Positions 47,832-57,343 of a DNA stretch of 64,000 nt are shown here, piece by piece. Source of the stretch: JANSXG01 sp965652425 (GTDB taxonomy: Bacteria; Planctomycetota; Phycisphaerae; Phycisphaerales; UBA1924); the NCBI GenBank assembly GCA_965652425.1, contig CBFGVX010000006.1, forward strand, positions 1 to 64,000, given 5' to 3'. The notes below the pieces were generated by a model. It searched no databases. It was not told where the DNA came from and worked only from the letters and a program-made list of their open reading frames with translations. A program made the translations under genes and the position numbers. How positions within the stretch are numbered: position 1 is the stretch's first letter; each line of letters begins with the position of its first letter.

Positions 47832-48806
47832 ATGTCGTACACCCGGATCAGCCGCCTTCTTGAGATACTCACCCATGTGCAGGCCCGCAAAGGGCTGAAG
47901 GCGGACGCACTCGCCGAATTGTGCGGCGTGGACAAGCGAACGATCTTTCGCGACCTGAAGGCGCTCGGGGATGCCGGGGTTCCCATCGTGCACCACAAGG
48001 TAACGGACGGGTACACGGTGGACGGTGATTTCTTTCTCCCTCCGGTCCACCTGACCATGCAGGAAGCCCTCGCCCTCGCCGTGCTGTGCGAGGACCTCGC
48101 CGAGAGCGGCCGGATCCCCTGTCTGAAGGCCGCGATCCGCGCGCTGACGAAGGTTCGCTCCCAGTTGCCGCGTGAGATCCGAGAGGATCTGGATCGGCTG
48201 TCACGCCACATCGCGATCCGCACCAGCAACGCCGAGGGCGACGAGATAGCCATTGATGTCTTCGAGCAGGTGCAGCATTCGATCGCCAGCGGAACGGCCA
48301 TCCGGTGCCGGTACGAGTCCGCCAGCGATCCCGACGGACGCGAAGAGTTCGTATTCGATCCGTACGCCCTGTTCTTCAGCGTCCGAGCGTGGTACGCGAT
48401 CGGTTTCCACCACGGGCGCGGTGAGCTGCGGAACCTCAAGCTCGCGCGGTTTGTCAGCATTGAGCAAACAAGCACCAGCTTTGAAGTCCCTGATGATTTC
48501 AGCGTGGATGATCATCTCGGGAACGCGTGGAGGATGATCAGAGGGGATTCGTCGCACGAGGTCGAGATCGAGTTCGATTCGGAATTCGCCGACAACATCG
48601 CCGAGACGACTTGGCACCGAACGCAGAGCACCGAGTATCGCGACGACGGCAGCGTGGTCTTCCGCTGCACCGTGGATGGGCTTGATGAGATTGTGTGGTG
48701 GGTGATGTCGATGGGACCGATGTGCCGCGTCATCAAGCCGGCGGAGCTTGCCGAGCGGGTGAAGGAGCTCGCGCAGAAAACCGCCGCCCGTTACGGCGGC
48801 GGCTGA
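47832..48806 (+). CDS. WYL-domain transcriptional regulator
   Basis: 324 residues. The N-terminal helix-turn-helix of the HTH_11 type (LKADALAELCGVDKRTIFRD) is followed by a WYL domain (FVFDPYALFFSVRAWYAIGF) and a WCX tail. WYL domains bind nucleic acid or small ligands and are common in phage-defence and DNA-damage regulators, but no defence genes are nearby. It lies 27 nt after the kinase gene, in the same direction, with its own likely control. It ends 23 nt before the convergent amidohydrolase array. Confidence 0.88.
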   Translation: MSYTRISRLLEILTHVQARKGLKADALAELCGVDKRTIFRDLKALGDAGVPIVHHKVTDGYTVDGDFFLPPVHLTMQEALALAVLCEDLAESGRIPCLKAAIRALTKVRSQLPREIREDLDRLSRHIAIRTSNAEGDEIAIDVFEQVQHSIASGTAIRCRYESASDPDGREEFVFDPYALFFSVRAWYAIGFHHGRGELRNLKLARFVSIEQTSTSFEVPDDFSVDDHLGNAWRMIRGDSSHEVEIEFDSEFADNIAETTWHRTQSTEYRDDGSVVFRCTVDGLDEIVWWVMSMGPMCRVIKPAELAERVKELAQKTAARYGGG

Positions 48807-48829
48807 TCAATGCTCCGAGCTTGGATTCA

Positions 48830-50341
48830 TCACCACGGCGCGCCGAGGCGGCGGGGCCATGCATCCTGCGGCTGCTCCGCATCGGGGTCCGACGGGCGGA
48901 TATGGCTGAATATGCCCTCGGCATCCTTGTCGTACGCGATCTCGCCGTCGATGATTGTGTACCGAACCAGCATCATGTAATCAAGGAGGGGACGATCGGT
49001 GATGATCAGATCCGCGTCCTTGCCGACCTCGATCGACCCGATCCGGTGGTCGACACCGAGCATCCGTGCGGGGTTGATGGTGAGAGTCCGCACGGCGTCG
49101 CGCTCGCTCAAGCCGCCCCGTGCGGCGTACGCCGCGGACATGTTGATGTTCAGCATGTCCCGTCCGCCGAGGCCACTGAGGCCGATGCCGGTGCCGGGAC
49201 CGAAGTACGGTCCGGGGGGCAGAACGGCGACCTCGATCCCGTGACGGGTGAGGATCGCGGCGTTCTCGATGGTTGCGCCGTTGGGACGATTGCGTCGTTC
49301 GTCGGCGAGCGTTCTGTCGCGCGGGACCACAATAGCCGAGACCTTCGCTCGCGCCAGCCGCTCGGGCACAGTCCACCCCTCGGTGATGCCGCTGATCACG
49401 ATCTCGAACCCGTACTGCTGAGCGAGTTCGGAAAGAGCGACGAGCGAAGCCGCGTCGTTGGCGAACGCCTGGGCCTTGGCCTGACCTCGGAGCAGTCGCA
49501 GCGCTGAGCGTGCCTCGCGGCTGAGTTCGCGTTCCTGGGGCTGCTCCGCTCCTTCTTCGCGTGTCGCGGGATTCTGGTACAGCTCTACTCGACGCAGGAA
49601 ATCGCGTGCGTCTTCAAAGCCCTCGCGGATCTGCGCCCTCTGCCGGGGCTGTGAGGTGCTATAGCGAAGATCCTCGAACATGTTCGAGGCCACGATCATG
49701 CCCTCGACCGTGCCGTTCTTGATCTTCGCGACCGCCCCGCCGCTGACGAGGGTGGTCAGGCCCGCGGCACGAGCGAGCGTCCCGGAAAGTCCGAAGACAT
49801 CTGTTGTGTCGGCGGGGTTGCCGCGTCCGATGATGTTCGAACTGTCCATGCCGATCAGGCCGGGGTAGACATGGTGTCCGGCAGCATCGATAACCTGCGC
49901 GCCCTCGGGGATCGTGATTCGATGCCCGACAGAGAAAATCTTTCCGTTCTTGCAGAGGATCGTCGCGTTGCTTATCTCTGGTCCGATGACCGGGTGAACT
50001 GTCGCACCCGTGATGGCCAGCCACTTGGGCTCGTCATCGACCTTCTCGGAGTCCTCGCCTTTGGCATCGGTCTGGGTCTGGGACTCTGCCGCGGCGGGTG
50101 CGTTTTCGCCCTGGCCTCTTCTACCCTCCGGCCGACGGCGGGGACGCGGGGGCGGGTCCTGCAGCGTCTGGTCATCCACGATCGGGACCGATGAGTCGGT
50201 TGAAACCGTATCGGTGTCCACCTGCTCCTGTTCAGGCGTGGATGCGTGCGTAAGACCGCACAGCCCGACCATCGCCACCAGAAGGGCCGCAGTACCAGCC
50301 AGGCGGGAGTATCGCGTTTGATTGATCGAGAAACGGTTCAC
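48830..50341 (-). CDS. Exported amidohydrolase-fold protein, AH8 (last of array), metal ligands lost
   Basis: 503 residues from GTG 50341, which overlaps the AH7 stop (GTGA) and has GGGAGGA just upstream; the frame to 50620 is rejected. Signal peptide RLAGTAALLVAMVGLCGLTHA, then a Pro/Arg/Glu-rich low-complexity linker (about 40-100). The amidohydrolase body starts at LAITGATVHPVIGPEI. The normal PGxxDxHxH is PGLIGMDSSNI, so the HxH pair is gone, as are the two later His (AFANDA, VISGITEG). The C-terminal LTINPARMLG and GSIEVGKDADLIITDRP are well conserved. Likely a non-catalytic partner or a binding protein. Confidence 0.85.
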   Translation of the reverse strand: MNRFSINQTRYSRLAGTAALLVAMVGLCGLTHASTPEQEQVDTDTVSTDSSVPIVDDQTLQDPPPRPRRRPEGRRGQGENAPAAAESQTQTDAKGEDSEKVDDEPKWLAITGATVHPVIGPEISNATILCKNGKIFSVGHRITIPEGAQVIDAAGHHVYPGLIGMDSSNIIGRGNPADTTDVFGLSGTLARAAGLTTLVSGGAVAKIKNGTVEGMIVASNMFEDLRYSTSQPRQRAQIREGFEDARDFLRRVELYQNPATREEGAEQPQERELSREARSALRLLRGQAKAQAFANDAASLVALSELAQQYGFEIVISGITEGWTVPERLARAKVSAIVVPRDRTLADERRNRPNGATIENAAILTRHGIEVAVLPPGPYFGPGTGIGLSGLGGRDMLNINMSAAYAARGGLSERDAVRTLTINPARMLGVDHRIGSIEVGKDADLIITDRPLLDYMMLVRYTIIDGEIAYDKDAEGIFSHIRPSDPDAEQPQDAWPRRLGAPW

Positions 50342-51660
50342 TTGTCGTCCTCCCACACCATCTGGCCGTTGATCATGACCGCTTTGACTGACGAAGTCGG
50401 ATCGAGCGGATCGCCGTTCAGGAAGATCAGGTCCGCGCGTTTGCCCTTCTCGATAGAACCGCTCTCCTCGTCCAGCCCCAGCAGTTTCGCCGGGTTGAGG
50501 GTCACCGATTGCAGGGCGCTTTCCCTGCTCCAGCCGGTGCGGATCAGGTCGGCCATCCGGGTCCGCATGATCTCGTATCCGCCTTCGGAATCGAACGGGG
50601 GGACTGTCGTGATGGTGCATCCCAGGGCTTCGAGTTCGGCGGGCAGGCTGTAGCGGATCGTCGTGAAGGGCAGGAAGGAGATGGACGGGCGGATGATCAC
50701 ATGGGCTTCCTGTTCGGCCATGCGTTGCACCACTTCCTTGAAGTCACCGCTCGTGGTGGTGAAACTGAAAGTGGCACCGAACAGTTCGGCCTTGTCGCCC
50801 AAGGCGTCCATCAGGTGGATGTAATCCGAGCCGCCGCTGAGTTCGAACACCGCGGGGATGGTGGCTTCTTCACGAAGCACATCCACGAAGAACCGGAGGT
50901 TCGCGGGAATGTCCGGGGGCTGGAACTCGGCCGGTTTGTTTTCCCCGGCGTTGCCGCCGCCATTTCCCCTGCCTCCGTCCTGCGCTGCCTGCTGGCCTTC
51001 GGAATTCTTCTTTTCTTCCTCGGCCTTCTTCTTGGCGGCTTCCTCGGCCTGTTTCTTGTCGAAATCCTCGCGTGCTTTCTTCGCCTTGGCGATCTCGGCC
51101 TCGGCCTGTCGGATCGCCGCTTGGAGTTGCCCCTTGTCCGAGCCCGGATTCGTCATCGAGATCGGAACATACGCCGATCGCTCGAGCAACTCAGGCCCGT
51201 TCGGACCTGCGAGACGGTAGACCGAAGCTCGACCGGGCATGTTGTTGCCGGTGGGGATGAACGCCGCGGTGACGAAGCCCTCGCTCAGGAGCGGCTCGAA
51301 ATCCATGAGTGAGAGTTCGATCTCGTCCGCCGCGGCTTCGCCCGAGTTGTTGCCACTGCGCGCGAACCCTCGCAGCCCGTAGCGGGTCTGCGCGTTGATC
51401 ATGCCGGGCATGACCACACGGTCTCTGGCGTCGATCACGGTGGCGGTCTTCGGAAACTCGAGGTTGGTTCCGATGAGGTCGATCTTGCCATCGATGATGA
51501 CGATGTCGCCCCGGGGGATCTCGCGACCGGTGACCGTAATCACGGTTCCGGCGCGGACGACCACGATATCCTCGGCTGCGCTGGCAGCACGGGGTGCGCT
51601 CGCCATCCCGGCCACCACGCTGAGAATCAGGATGCTGTTTCGAACCGTCTTTGCTGTCAT
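50338..51660 (-). CDS. Exported amidohydrolase-fold protein, AH7, metal ligands lost
   Basis: 440 residues from MTAKTVRNSILILS (51660), with a signal peptide ending near APRAASA. After IVVVRAGTVITVTG the metal loop reads PGMINAQTRYG, without HxH. IPTGNNMPGRASVYRLAG is the shared glycine loop of the array. A highly charged helical insert (AEAEIAKAKKAREDFDKKQ, then Ala/Lys/Glu-rich and Gly/Asn-rich sequence to about 250) splits the barrel. The second half lacks ligand His. The C-terminus is VTLNPAKLLGLDEESGSIEK, then GKRADLIFLNGDPLD. The gap to AH6 is 47 nt, the second-largest in the array. Confidence 0.85.
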   Translation of the reverse strand: MTAKTVRNSILILSVVAGMASAPRAASAAEDIVVVRAGTVITVTGREIPRGDIVIIDGKIDLIGTNLEFPKTATVIDARDRVVMPGMINAQTRYGLRGFARSGNNSGEAAADEIELSLMDFEPLLSEGFVTAAFIPTGNNMPGRASVYRLAGPNGPELLERSAYVPISMTNPGSDKGQLQAAIRQAEAEIAKAKKAREDFDKKQAEEAAKKKAEEEKKNSEGQQAAQDGGRGNGGGNAGENKPAEFQPPDIPANLRFFVDVLREEATIPAVFELSGGSDYIHLMDALGDKAELFGATFSFTTTSGDFKEVVQRMAEQEAHVIIRPSISFLPFTTIRYSLPAELEALGCTITTVPPFDSEGGYEIMRTRMADLIRTGWSRESALQSVTLNPAKLLGLDEESGSIEKGKRADLIFLNGDPLDPTSSVKAVMINGQMVWEDDK

Positions 51661-51707
51661 CGCGCTCTGCCTTGAGCCGGTCGGTCGACCGGTGAGTTGC
51701 GTGTGAG

Positions 51708-53057
51708 TCAGAACCGACGCCCGTCGCGCTCGGCGTCGAATTCGATTTTTCCATTGACGACGGCGCTGCGAACCCACGAGGTGGGATCCACCGGGTTGCC
51801 CGTCCAGATGCAGAAGTCCGCGTCCTTGCCGACTTCGATGGAACCGATGCGATCCTCGACCATCGCCGCTTCCGCACCGACGATGGTGAGGCCGCGCAGT
51901 GCCTTATAAGGATCCCAGCCGAGCCAGACCGCGAGTGCGGCCTGGTTCGACAGCTCCTCCTGAGGCACGACCGGCGCATCGGTGTTGATGCCGAGCCGGG
52001 TGACGCCGCCCAGATCCCAGCGGGCGACCTCGCCGAAAATCCGTCGGTCCATCCGATCGAAGTACAGGGAACGAGGGCCGACCATCGTGATCACATTCTC
52101 TTCACCGGCCTCGGCGACGAGCTGCGCGGTGCGGAACGCTCCGATGGTCGAGTGATCGAGGACCACGCGGATGCCGAGCTTCACCGCGAGCATATCGACC
52201 GTGGTCATCACCAGTTGGTACGCCTGCGTGTGAACCGTGGCGGGGAACTCTCTGGCGAAGAGCCCGCGGAAGCCGTCGAAGACGATGCTGTACTCGGGCT
52301 CCACATCCGTTTCGCCGTTCTCGAAGGCGAGCCACGCTTCGTGGTAGGCCTTCGCCGTCTCGAGCGTCTGCCGGGTATTGAAGTTCTGATACGAACGGCC
52401 GACACCGTACCAGTACCCTTCCGGGTTGCCGGCCTGCGCGATCTTGATCGAGGCAGGCGCTTTGAGCACGACCTCGTCGACCGACGAGCCGCCCATCTTC
52501 ACCAGCGTGCCGAAGCCCGCCATGTTGTTGCCGGAGCCCGGGATCAGCATGGTGGTGGTCACGCCGCCGATCTGGGCGCGACGCACTTCATCGGTCTCGG
52601 GGGTGACGGTTTCGAGCGTACGCAGACCGGGATTGGTCAGGTACACACCGTCGTTGAGGTCGCGAAGCGAACCGGCCGTGTGGTTGTGAAGCTCGACCAG
52701 GCCCGGCACCAGCCAGTGGTCACGAGCATCGATCACCCGCGCTCCCTCTGGTTCCTTGAATCCTTTGGCCTTGCGGACCTCGGCGATCTTGCCGTCACGC
52801 ACTACCACGACCGCGTTATTGATCACGCGATCGTCCGCGTCCATGGTGGTGACCTTACCGGCGTAGACGACGAGGAGGCTCTCCTCGACGCTCTCACGAT
52901 TTCGCTCAACCGTGCGATCCGCACCGGCCTGCTCGATGATCGACTCGGCTTCCGGACGATCGGCAGCTTCGGCGAGAACGGAACTGGTACTCACTGCGCT
53001 CAACGCCACCGCGCTCACGAGCACTCGGCATTGGAAGAAAGGAAACGGGGTCTTCAC
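51708..53057 (-). CDS. Exported metal-dependent amidohydrolase, AH6, the only array member with complete ligands
   Basis: 449 residues; GTG 53057 overlaps the AH5 stop by 4 nt and has GGAGGT six nt upstream. Signal peptide through SAVSTSSVLA. Metal site: PGLVELHNHTAG (HxH), ATVHTQAYQ (His), VVLDHSTIG (His) and GINTDAPVVPQEEL (Asp), exactly the order of the four His and one Asp of amidohydrolases related to imidazolonepropionase. The glycine loop is IPGSGNNMAGFGTLVKMGG. The C-terminus is GSIEVGKDADFCIWTGNPVD. It is the best candidate enzyme of the array; substrate unknown, with cyclic amides, imidazolones or acyl-amino acids possible. Confidence 0.9.
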   Translation of the reverse strand: MKTPFPFFQCRVLVSAVALSAVSTSSVLAEAADRPEAESIIEQAGADRTVERNRESVEESLLVVYAGKVTTMDADDRVINNAVVVVRDGKIAEVRKAKGFKEPEGARVIDARDHWLVPGLVELHNHTAGSLRDLNDGVYLTNPGLRTLETVTPETDEVRRAQIGGVTTTMLIPGSGNNMAGFGTLVKMGGSSVDEVVLKAPASIKIAQAGNPEGYWYGVGRSYQNFNTRQTLETAKAYHEAWLAFENGETDVEPEYSIVFDGFRGLFAREFPATVHTQAYQLVMTTVDMLAVKLGIRVVLDHSTIGAFRTAQLVAEAGEENVITMVGPRSLYFDRMDRRIFGEVARWDLGGVTRLGINTDAPVVPQEELSNQAALAVWLGWDPYKALRGLTIVGAEAAMVEDRIGSIEVGKDADFCIWTGNPVDPTSWVRSAVVNGKIEFDAERDGRRF

Positions 53058-55819
53058 TGCTGGACCTCCTCACCGTTGATCAGAACGCGCCGGACCGAAG
53101 TCGCGGCATCGAGCGGATAGCCATCGAAAATCACCAGGTCTCCGTCCATTCCCGGCCGGATCGAACCGATCCGATCGGCAAGCCCGAACATGCGGGCCGG
53201 ACCCAAGGTCAACGCTTCCATCGCGGCTTCCGGCGACATGCCCTGCTGCACCGCATAGAGAGCGTTCAGACCGAGGTTGCGTGCACCGTCCTCGGCGTCG
53301 CTGTAGAAGCCGACCACGACCCCGGCGTTACTGAGAACAGTCGGCATGTGGAGTACTTCGTTCCCACGACGCACGCTCTCCGCCGCGGGAAGCAGGACCC
53401 CCACTTCGGACGAGGCGAGCTTTTCACTGCGCGTATCGGCGAACTCGCCGCCGAGGATCACCAGACGGAGCTTGTGCTTTTCAGTAACCGTGTCCACGAC
53501 TCTGTCGATTTCGAAGGGGGTGCTGGCTCCGACGACCAATGGGGTCTCGCCAGCAAATACAGAGCGGTACGGTTCGAGCGCTTCGTCGATCGGCGGCGGC
53601 TTGGGGCGCCCGTCCTCGCCTGTCGCCCGCCTGCGGGTCACCCGGAACTGCACCTCTTCGGTGCTCGTGCGCTCGCCGGAGAATGTGGCCGTGATCGGCC
53701 CGAGGGTGATCGTTCCTTCCATGGTCCCATCGCCGAGCGTTCCGGTGAAGGTCGGCGTGCCGAACCCGCCGGTGTCGATCTCGACGCGGCCTGTGACGGT
53801 ATTGCCGTCCACGGTGCCGACGATGCGGTGCTCGACCGCCGCGGCTTCCGGTGAAGTTGCCCGCCCCTCAAAATCATTTCCGTTGAGCTTGAGAGCGATT
53901 TCACCTTCGATCGGTTCGGGAAGCACTTCAGATTCAGCCCGCATCGACCATGTACCCGTGATGGGATCGGTCTCCTGCTGCTGGGCCTGCTGATCCTGAA
54001 CGACCTGCGGCTGAGCTGGCTTCTTGACCCGGCCCTCGGCCTGGGCCTTTTCCCAATCATCGAGATCCTTCTCGTACTTCTTCCACCGCTCGTCGTACTG
54101 CTTGGCAGGGCCAAGACGCTGCTCGATCTGACGCTCGATCGTTGTGGGGTCTGAACCCCGGACATCGAGCATGACCGCGGCGGACGACCGGACAACGCGA
54201 TCCTCGCGACCCTCGCCCCAGGTCTTGATGGCCGACATGCGTGAACCGGTGCGACCGATGCTGTACGGCCCGACCATCATGGAGGTTACGCCCGCCTGCG
54301 CCACACGCGATTCCGGAGCTCCGGGCACACCGACAAGATCCGTAAGATCGATGTTCGTGCCGGTCGCTCCGCGATCGCCGCCAAGTCCCAGATGACCGAA
54401 TCCGTCGACAAATCCCGGAGTGACAAAGCCCTCTGGGCCCGCATCGATCAGCAGAGTTCCCTTCGGACGAGCGACGCGGCTGCCGACTTCCGTGATCACC
54501 CCATCGGTGATGAGCACTTCGCCATCGCGGACCGTCTCACCAGGCGCGATCCAAATCGTTCCCGCGCGGACAACGACCGATCCACCATCCGTTGCGCGGA
54601 ATGCGAGGCGGCCGTTCATGTAGACACGCTGCACCGACGCCGTGGCCGCGAGCGGATCGTCCGAGTACACCACGAAGTCGGCGAGCAGGCCCGGCGCGAG
54701 ACTTCCGATTCGATCGGAAACACCGAGGATTCGCGCGGGGTTCGAGGTGAGCGCCCGGAGCACGAAGCCGCGATCGAGACCGCTGCGAAGCGAAGTCGCC
54801 GCGGCGAGTCTCAGATCGGTGATCGGCCCCCGCGCGAGAGCAAACGCGACGGAATCCGGTGGGAGTGTCGCCAGTCGCGAAAGGTCAAGGTCGGTCTGTC
54901 GTTCGCTCTGACCGAGTTCCGGCGCAGAGGATTGCAGGGGCATGCTGAGTCCGTACACCAGCGGCGTGCTGCTGGCGGCGATCATCGACGACACCGTATC
55001 CAGATCGAACGAACCAACCAGGTAGCCGCGACGCTCCGCACGATCCAGCAAACCTATCGCATCACTCGCATCGATGTGGTCGCTGACCTGCACACGCATC
55101 GGCAATCCCGCGTTCCACAATCGGCGAAGGGCCAGCAGGTGCGTCGAGGCCGAACTCTCCTCGGACAGATCGAGCGCGTCTCGCAGCGCGGGCCACTGCT
55201 CCATCCGCGAGGAGGGCCTTTGCGGCTGGGCTGGGATGATCAGGTTGTCCGCGGAGGGCTTCTTCAGAGGGTCGAGCGCGTCAGGAGGGTTCCTTGCCGC
55301 GGGAGAGAGGTTGACCGTGACATCGGACGCCGCGTCGAGGATGCGATCGTTCCAGTGTCCCGAGACCCGAACCACCGCTCCGGCCCCGCTGACAAAGCGG
55401 TGCGTGCCGGGGTTCAGGTGCACGGCTGTGATTCCGGCTTCCAGCAGCGCCCGGTAATCGCGGAAGCGGTCGAACGCATCGGCGGCGTGGTACAGACCGC
55501 TGATCGACTCGTCCCCGGCGTGGTTCCCGGCCAGCCCGCTGTCGGCGAGCACCATGCCGGGCATCACCGTCGCCCCTCGCACATCGACCACCGGCAGGTC
55601 ACTCGGGATCGGCGTGGAAGCGTCTCCGATGGCCTCGATGACGCCATCACGGACAACGAGCACACCGGCCTCGATCACCTCGGGCTGTCCGTCGACCATC
55701 GGCAGGAGCCGTGCATTACGGATAACCAGAGACCCGCCCGCGTAGGCGGGTATCGCTCCGAATACGATGGCCAGGAGCGCGCCGATTGCGGCAATGAAGC
55801 GCAGAGTTGCGCGGTGCAT
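53054..55819 (-). CDS. Exported double amidohydrolase-fold protein with inserted beta domain, AH5
   Basis: 921 residues, about twice the usual length. Signal peptide MHRATLRFIAAIGALLAIVF to AYA. Unit A (about 27-400) has PGMVLADSGLAG in place of HxH and ends in LTSNPARILGVSDRIGSL. Unit B begins at VVVRAGTIWIAPGETV, with PGFVDGFGHLGLGG (one His only), and ends in LTLGPARMFGLADRIGSIRP. Between the halves of unit B lies a coiled-coil (YDERWKKYEKDLDDWEKAQA) and a 110-residue beta domain starting at ITGTWSMRAESEVLPEPIEG, resembling a lipocalin-like or beta-barrel binding module. The ATG overlaps the AH4 stop by 1 nt with GAGGAGGG upstream. Confidence 0.85.
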   Translation of the reverse strand: MHRATLRFIAAIGALLAIVFGAIPAYAGGSLVIRNARLLPMVDGQPEVIEAGVLVVRDGVIEAIGDASTPIPSDLPVVDVRGATVMPGMVLADSGLAGNHAGDESISGLYHAADAFDRFRDYRALLEAGITAVHLNPGTHRFVSGAGAVVRVSGHWNDRILDAASDVTVNLSPAARNPPDALDPLKKPSADNLIIPAQPQRPSSRMEQWPALRDALDLSEESSASTHLLALRRLWNAGLPMRVQVSDHIDASDAIGLLDRAERRGYLVGSFDLDTVSSMIAASSTPLVYGLSMPLQSSAPELGQSERQTDLDLSRLATLPPDSVAFALARGPITDLRLAAATSLRSGLDRGFVLRALTSNPARILGVSDRIGSLAPGLLADFVVYSDDPLAATASVQRVYMNGRLAFRATDGGSVVVRAGTIWIAPGETVRDGEVLITDGVITEVGSRVARPKGTLLIDAGPEGFVTPGFVDGFGHLGLGGDRGATGTNIDLTDLVGVPGAPESRVAQAGVTSMMVGPYSIGRTGSRMSAIKTWGEGREDRVVRSSAAVMLDVRGSDPTTIERQIEQRLGPAKQYDERWKKYEKDLDDWEKAQAEGRVKKPAQPQVVQDQQAQQQETDPITGTWSMRAESEVLPEPIEGEIALKLNGNDFEGRATSPEAAAVEHRIVGTVDGNTVTGRVEIDTGGFGTPTFTGTLGDGTMEGTITLGPITATFSGERTSTEEVQFRVTRRRATGEDGRPKPPPIDEALEPYRSVFAGETPLVVGASTPFEIDRVVDTVTEKHKLRLVILGGEFADTRSEKLASSEVGVLLPAAESVRRGNEVLHMPTVLSNAGVVVGFYSDAEDGARNLGLNALYAVQQGMSPEAAMEALTLGPARMFGLADRIGSIRPGMDGDLVIFDGYPLDAATSVRRVLINGEEVQQ

Positions 55820-57267
55820 CAGCGGCCCTCCTCGTTGGCAGAACCGCCATCCGTGCCGTCGCCGCTATCAGCGGCATCGGACTCCCCAGCATCGCCAGAG
55901 TCGTCCGTCGGCTCCGCGCTATCCGACTCCTCGCCATTGTCCGCATCGTCTTCGGCGGTCTTGCCCATCCTCAGCAGTTGCTTGAGGCGCGTGTCCTTCT
56001 CGCGGTCATACGCGAGGATGCCATCGATGTACGACTTCTCAACCCACGAATTGAAGTCCAGCGGATCGCCGGACAGAATCACAAGATTCGCGGTCTTGCC
56101 GACCTCGATCGATCCGAGCTGATCATCGACACCGAGCATCTTGGCCGGGTTGATCGTGATCGCTTCGAGCGCCGCCTGACGCGGCACGCCGTTCCGCACG
56201 CACTGGGCAGCGCTGTAGGTCGGATACCGCTCGGCGAACGCTCCCGACTCGTTGGGGAGCAGCGCGAACATGACACCGGCATCGTAGAACTGCTTGGGCA
56301 CGAAGGTTTCCGTCAAGCGACCGGTCAGCGGGTCGCGCTCGCGATGCGTCAACCCAGGGCCGATGACCACCGGCAGCTCCGTCGCCGCGATCTGCGCCGC
56401 CGCCTTGTGCGCGTCTCCACCGAGGATCAGCACCGTGTTCGAAAGGACATCCTGCGACCCCATGACCTCGATCGCCGGAGCGACATCCATCGCGGCGTTC
56501 GTATACACCCACGGCGAGAGCTCGCCCCGACGCATCCGCACCAGATTGAACACGCCATCGTTGTAATCCTCGTCACGGATCAGTTCCTTGCCGAGGTCAC
56601 GGGCTTCGGACGGGGAGACATTCACATCCTCGCCCTTGCGTTCCTGCTCTTCTTCATAACGACGCTCGGCGAGAGAATCGATCGCGCTGTCGAGGTCGTA
56701 GAAGGCCTCACGCAGCGTCGCCATCTGGGCCATTCGATCAAAGCCGCCGCGCGGCGAAGTCGCGATCACGATCGCCAGGTCGCCGCGGATCGACATCTCG
56801 TCCATGCTCAGGCCGATGGGACGAACCAGCCGGCTCACACCGCCGATCACCGTGTTGCTCCCTTGGACCACATGCACCGCCGTGATACCGCTCCGCAGCG
56901 CCTGCTCGAAGAACAGCGATGAGGGATCCGTCGCGTCGTACACATCCAGGTACGGGGTGACCGGAAGACTCTCATTGGCACGGTCGAGGCCGTCAGAACT
57001 CGCGGCATGAATGAATCCGGGCATGATCACCATGCCCTCAAGATCCATCTCCATCGCGTCGAACGGGATCTCAACCTCGTCGGTCGCCCCCACCGCCGTG
57101 ATCTTGCCGCGCTCGATCACGATCGTGCCGACCTCGATCTCATCGCCCACGATCGGGATGATCCGCGCTCCGCTCAGCGCGATCTTCGAGGGCGGCATCT
57201 GCGCCATCGCCGAAGCGGCCAGAGCACATCCCGCGATCGCGGCAACCAGTGAGGACTTCATCTTCAT
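55819..57267 (-). CDS. Exported amidohydrolase-fold protein, AH4, metal ligands lost
   Basis: 482 residues; signal peptide MKMKSSLVAAIAGCALAASA then MAQ. The body starts KIALSGARIIPIVGDEI. The metal loop is PGFIHAASSDGLDR, one His instead of HxH. The shared loop is VVQGSNTVIGGVSRLVRPIG. A charged helix (DSLAERRYEEEQERKGEDV) follows at the same place as in AH1 and AH7. The C-terminal motif is ITINPAKMLGVDDQ, then GSIEVGKTANLVILSGDPLD. A final 60-residue acidic Ser/Asp/Glu tail is unique to this member. A 76-nt gap separates it from AH3, the largest in the array, so a secondary promoter is possible there. Confidence 0.85.
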   Translation of the reverse strand: MKMKSSLVAAIAGCALAASAMAQMPPSKIALSGARIIPIVGDEIEVGTIVIERGKITAVGATDEVEIPFDAMEMDLEGMVIMPGFIHAASSDGLDRANESLPVTPYLDVYDATDPSSLFFEQALRSGITAVHVVQGSNTVIGGVSRLVRPIGLSMDEMSIRGDLAIVIATSPRGGFDRMAQMATLREAFYDLDSAIDSLAERRYEEEQERKGEDVNVSPSEARDLGKELIRDEDYNDGVFNLVRMRRGELSPWVYTNAAMDVAPAIEVMGSQDVLSNTVLILGGDAHKAAAQIAATELPVVIGPGLTHRERDPLTGRLTETFVPKQFYDAGVMFALLPNESGAFAERYPTYSAAQCVRNGVPRQAALEAITINPAKMLGVDDQLGSIEVGKTANLVILSGDPLDFNSWVEKSYIDGILAYDREKDTRLKQLLRMGKTAEDDADNGEESDSAEPTDDSGDAGESDAADSGDGTDGGSANEEGR

Positions 57268-57343
57268 AATTCGTCTCTCTCGATACTCCCGCGAAGCACG
57301 CGGACTACGGATGTTCAGAATCTTTCGAATTTATCGAACTCAA

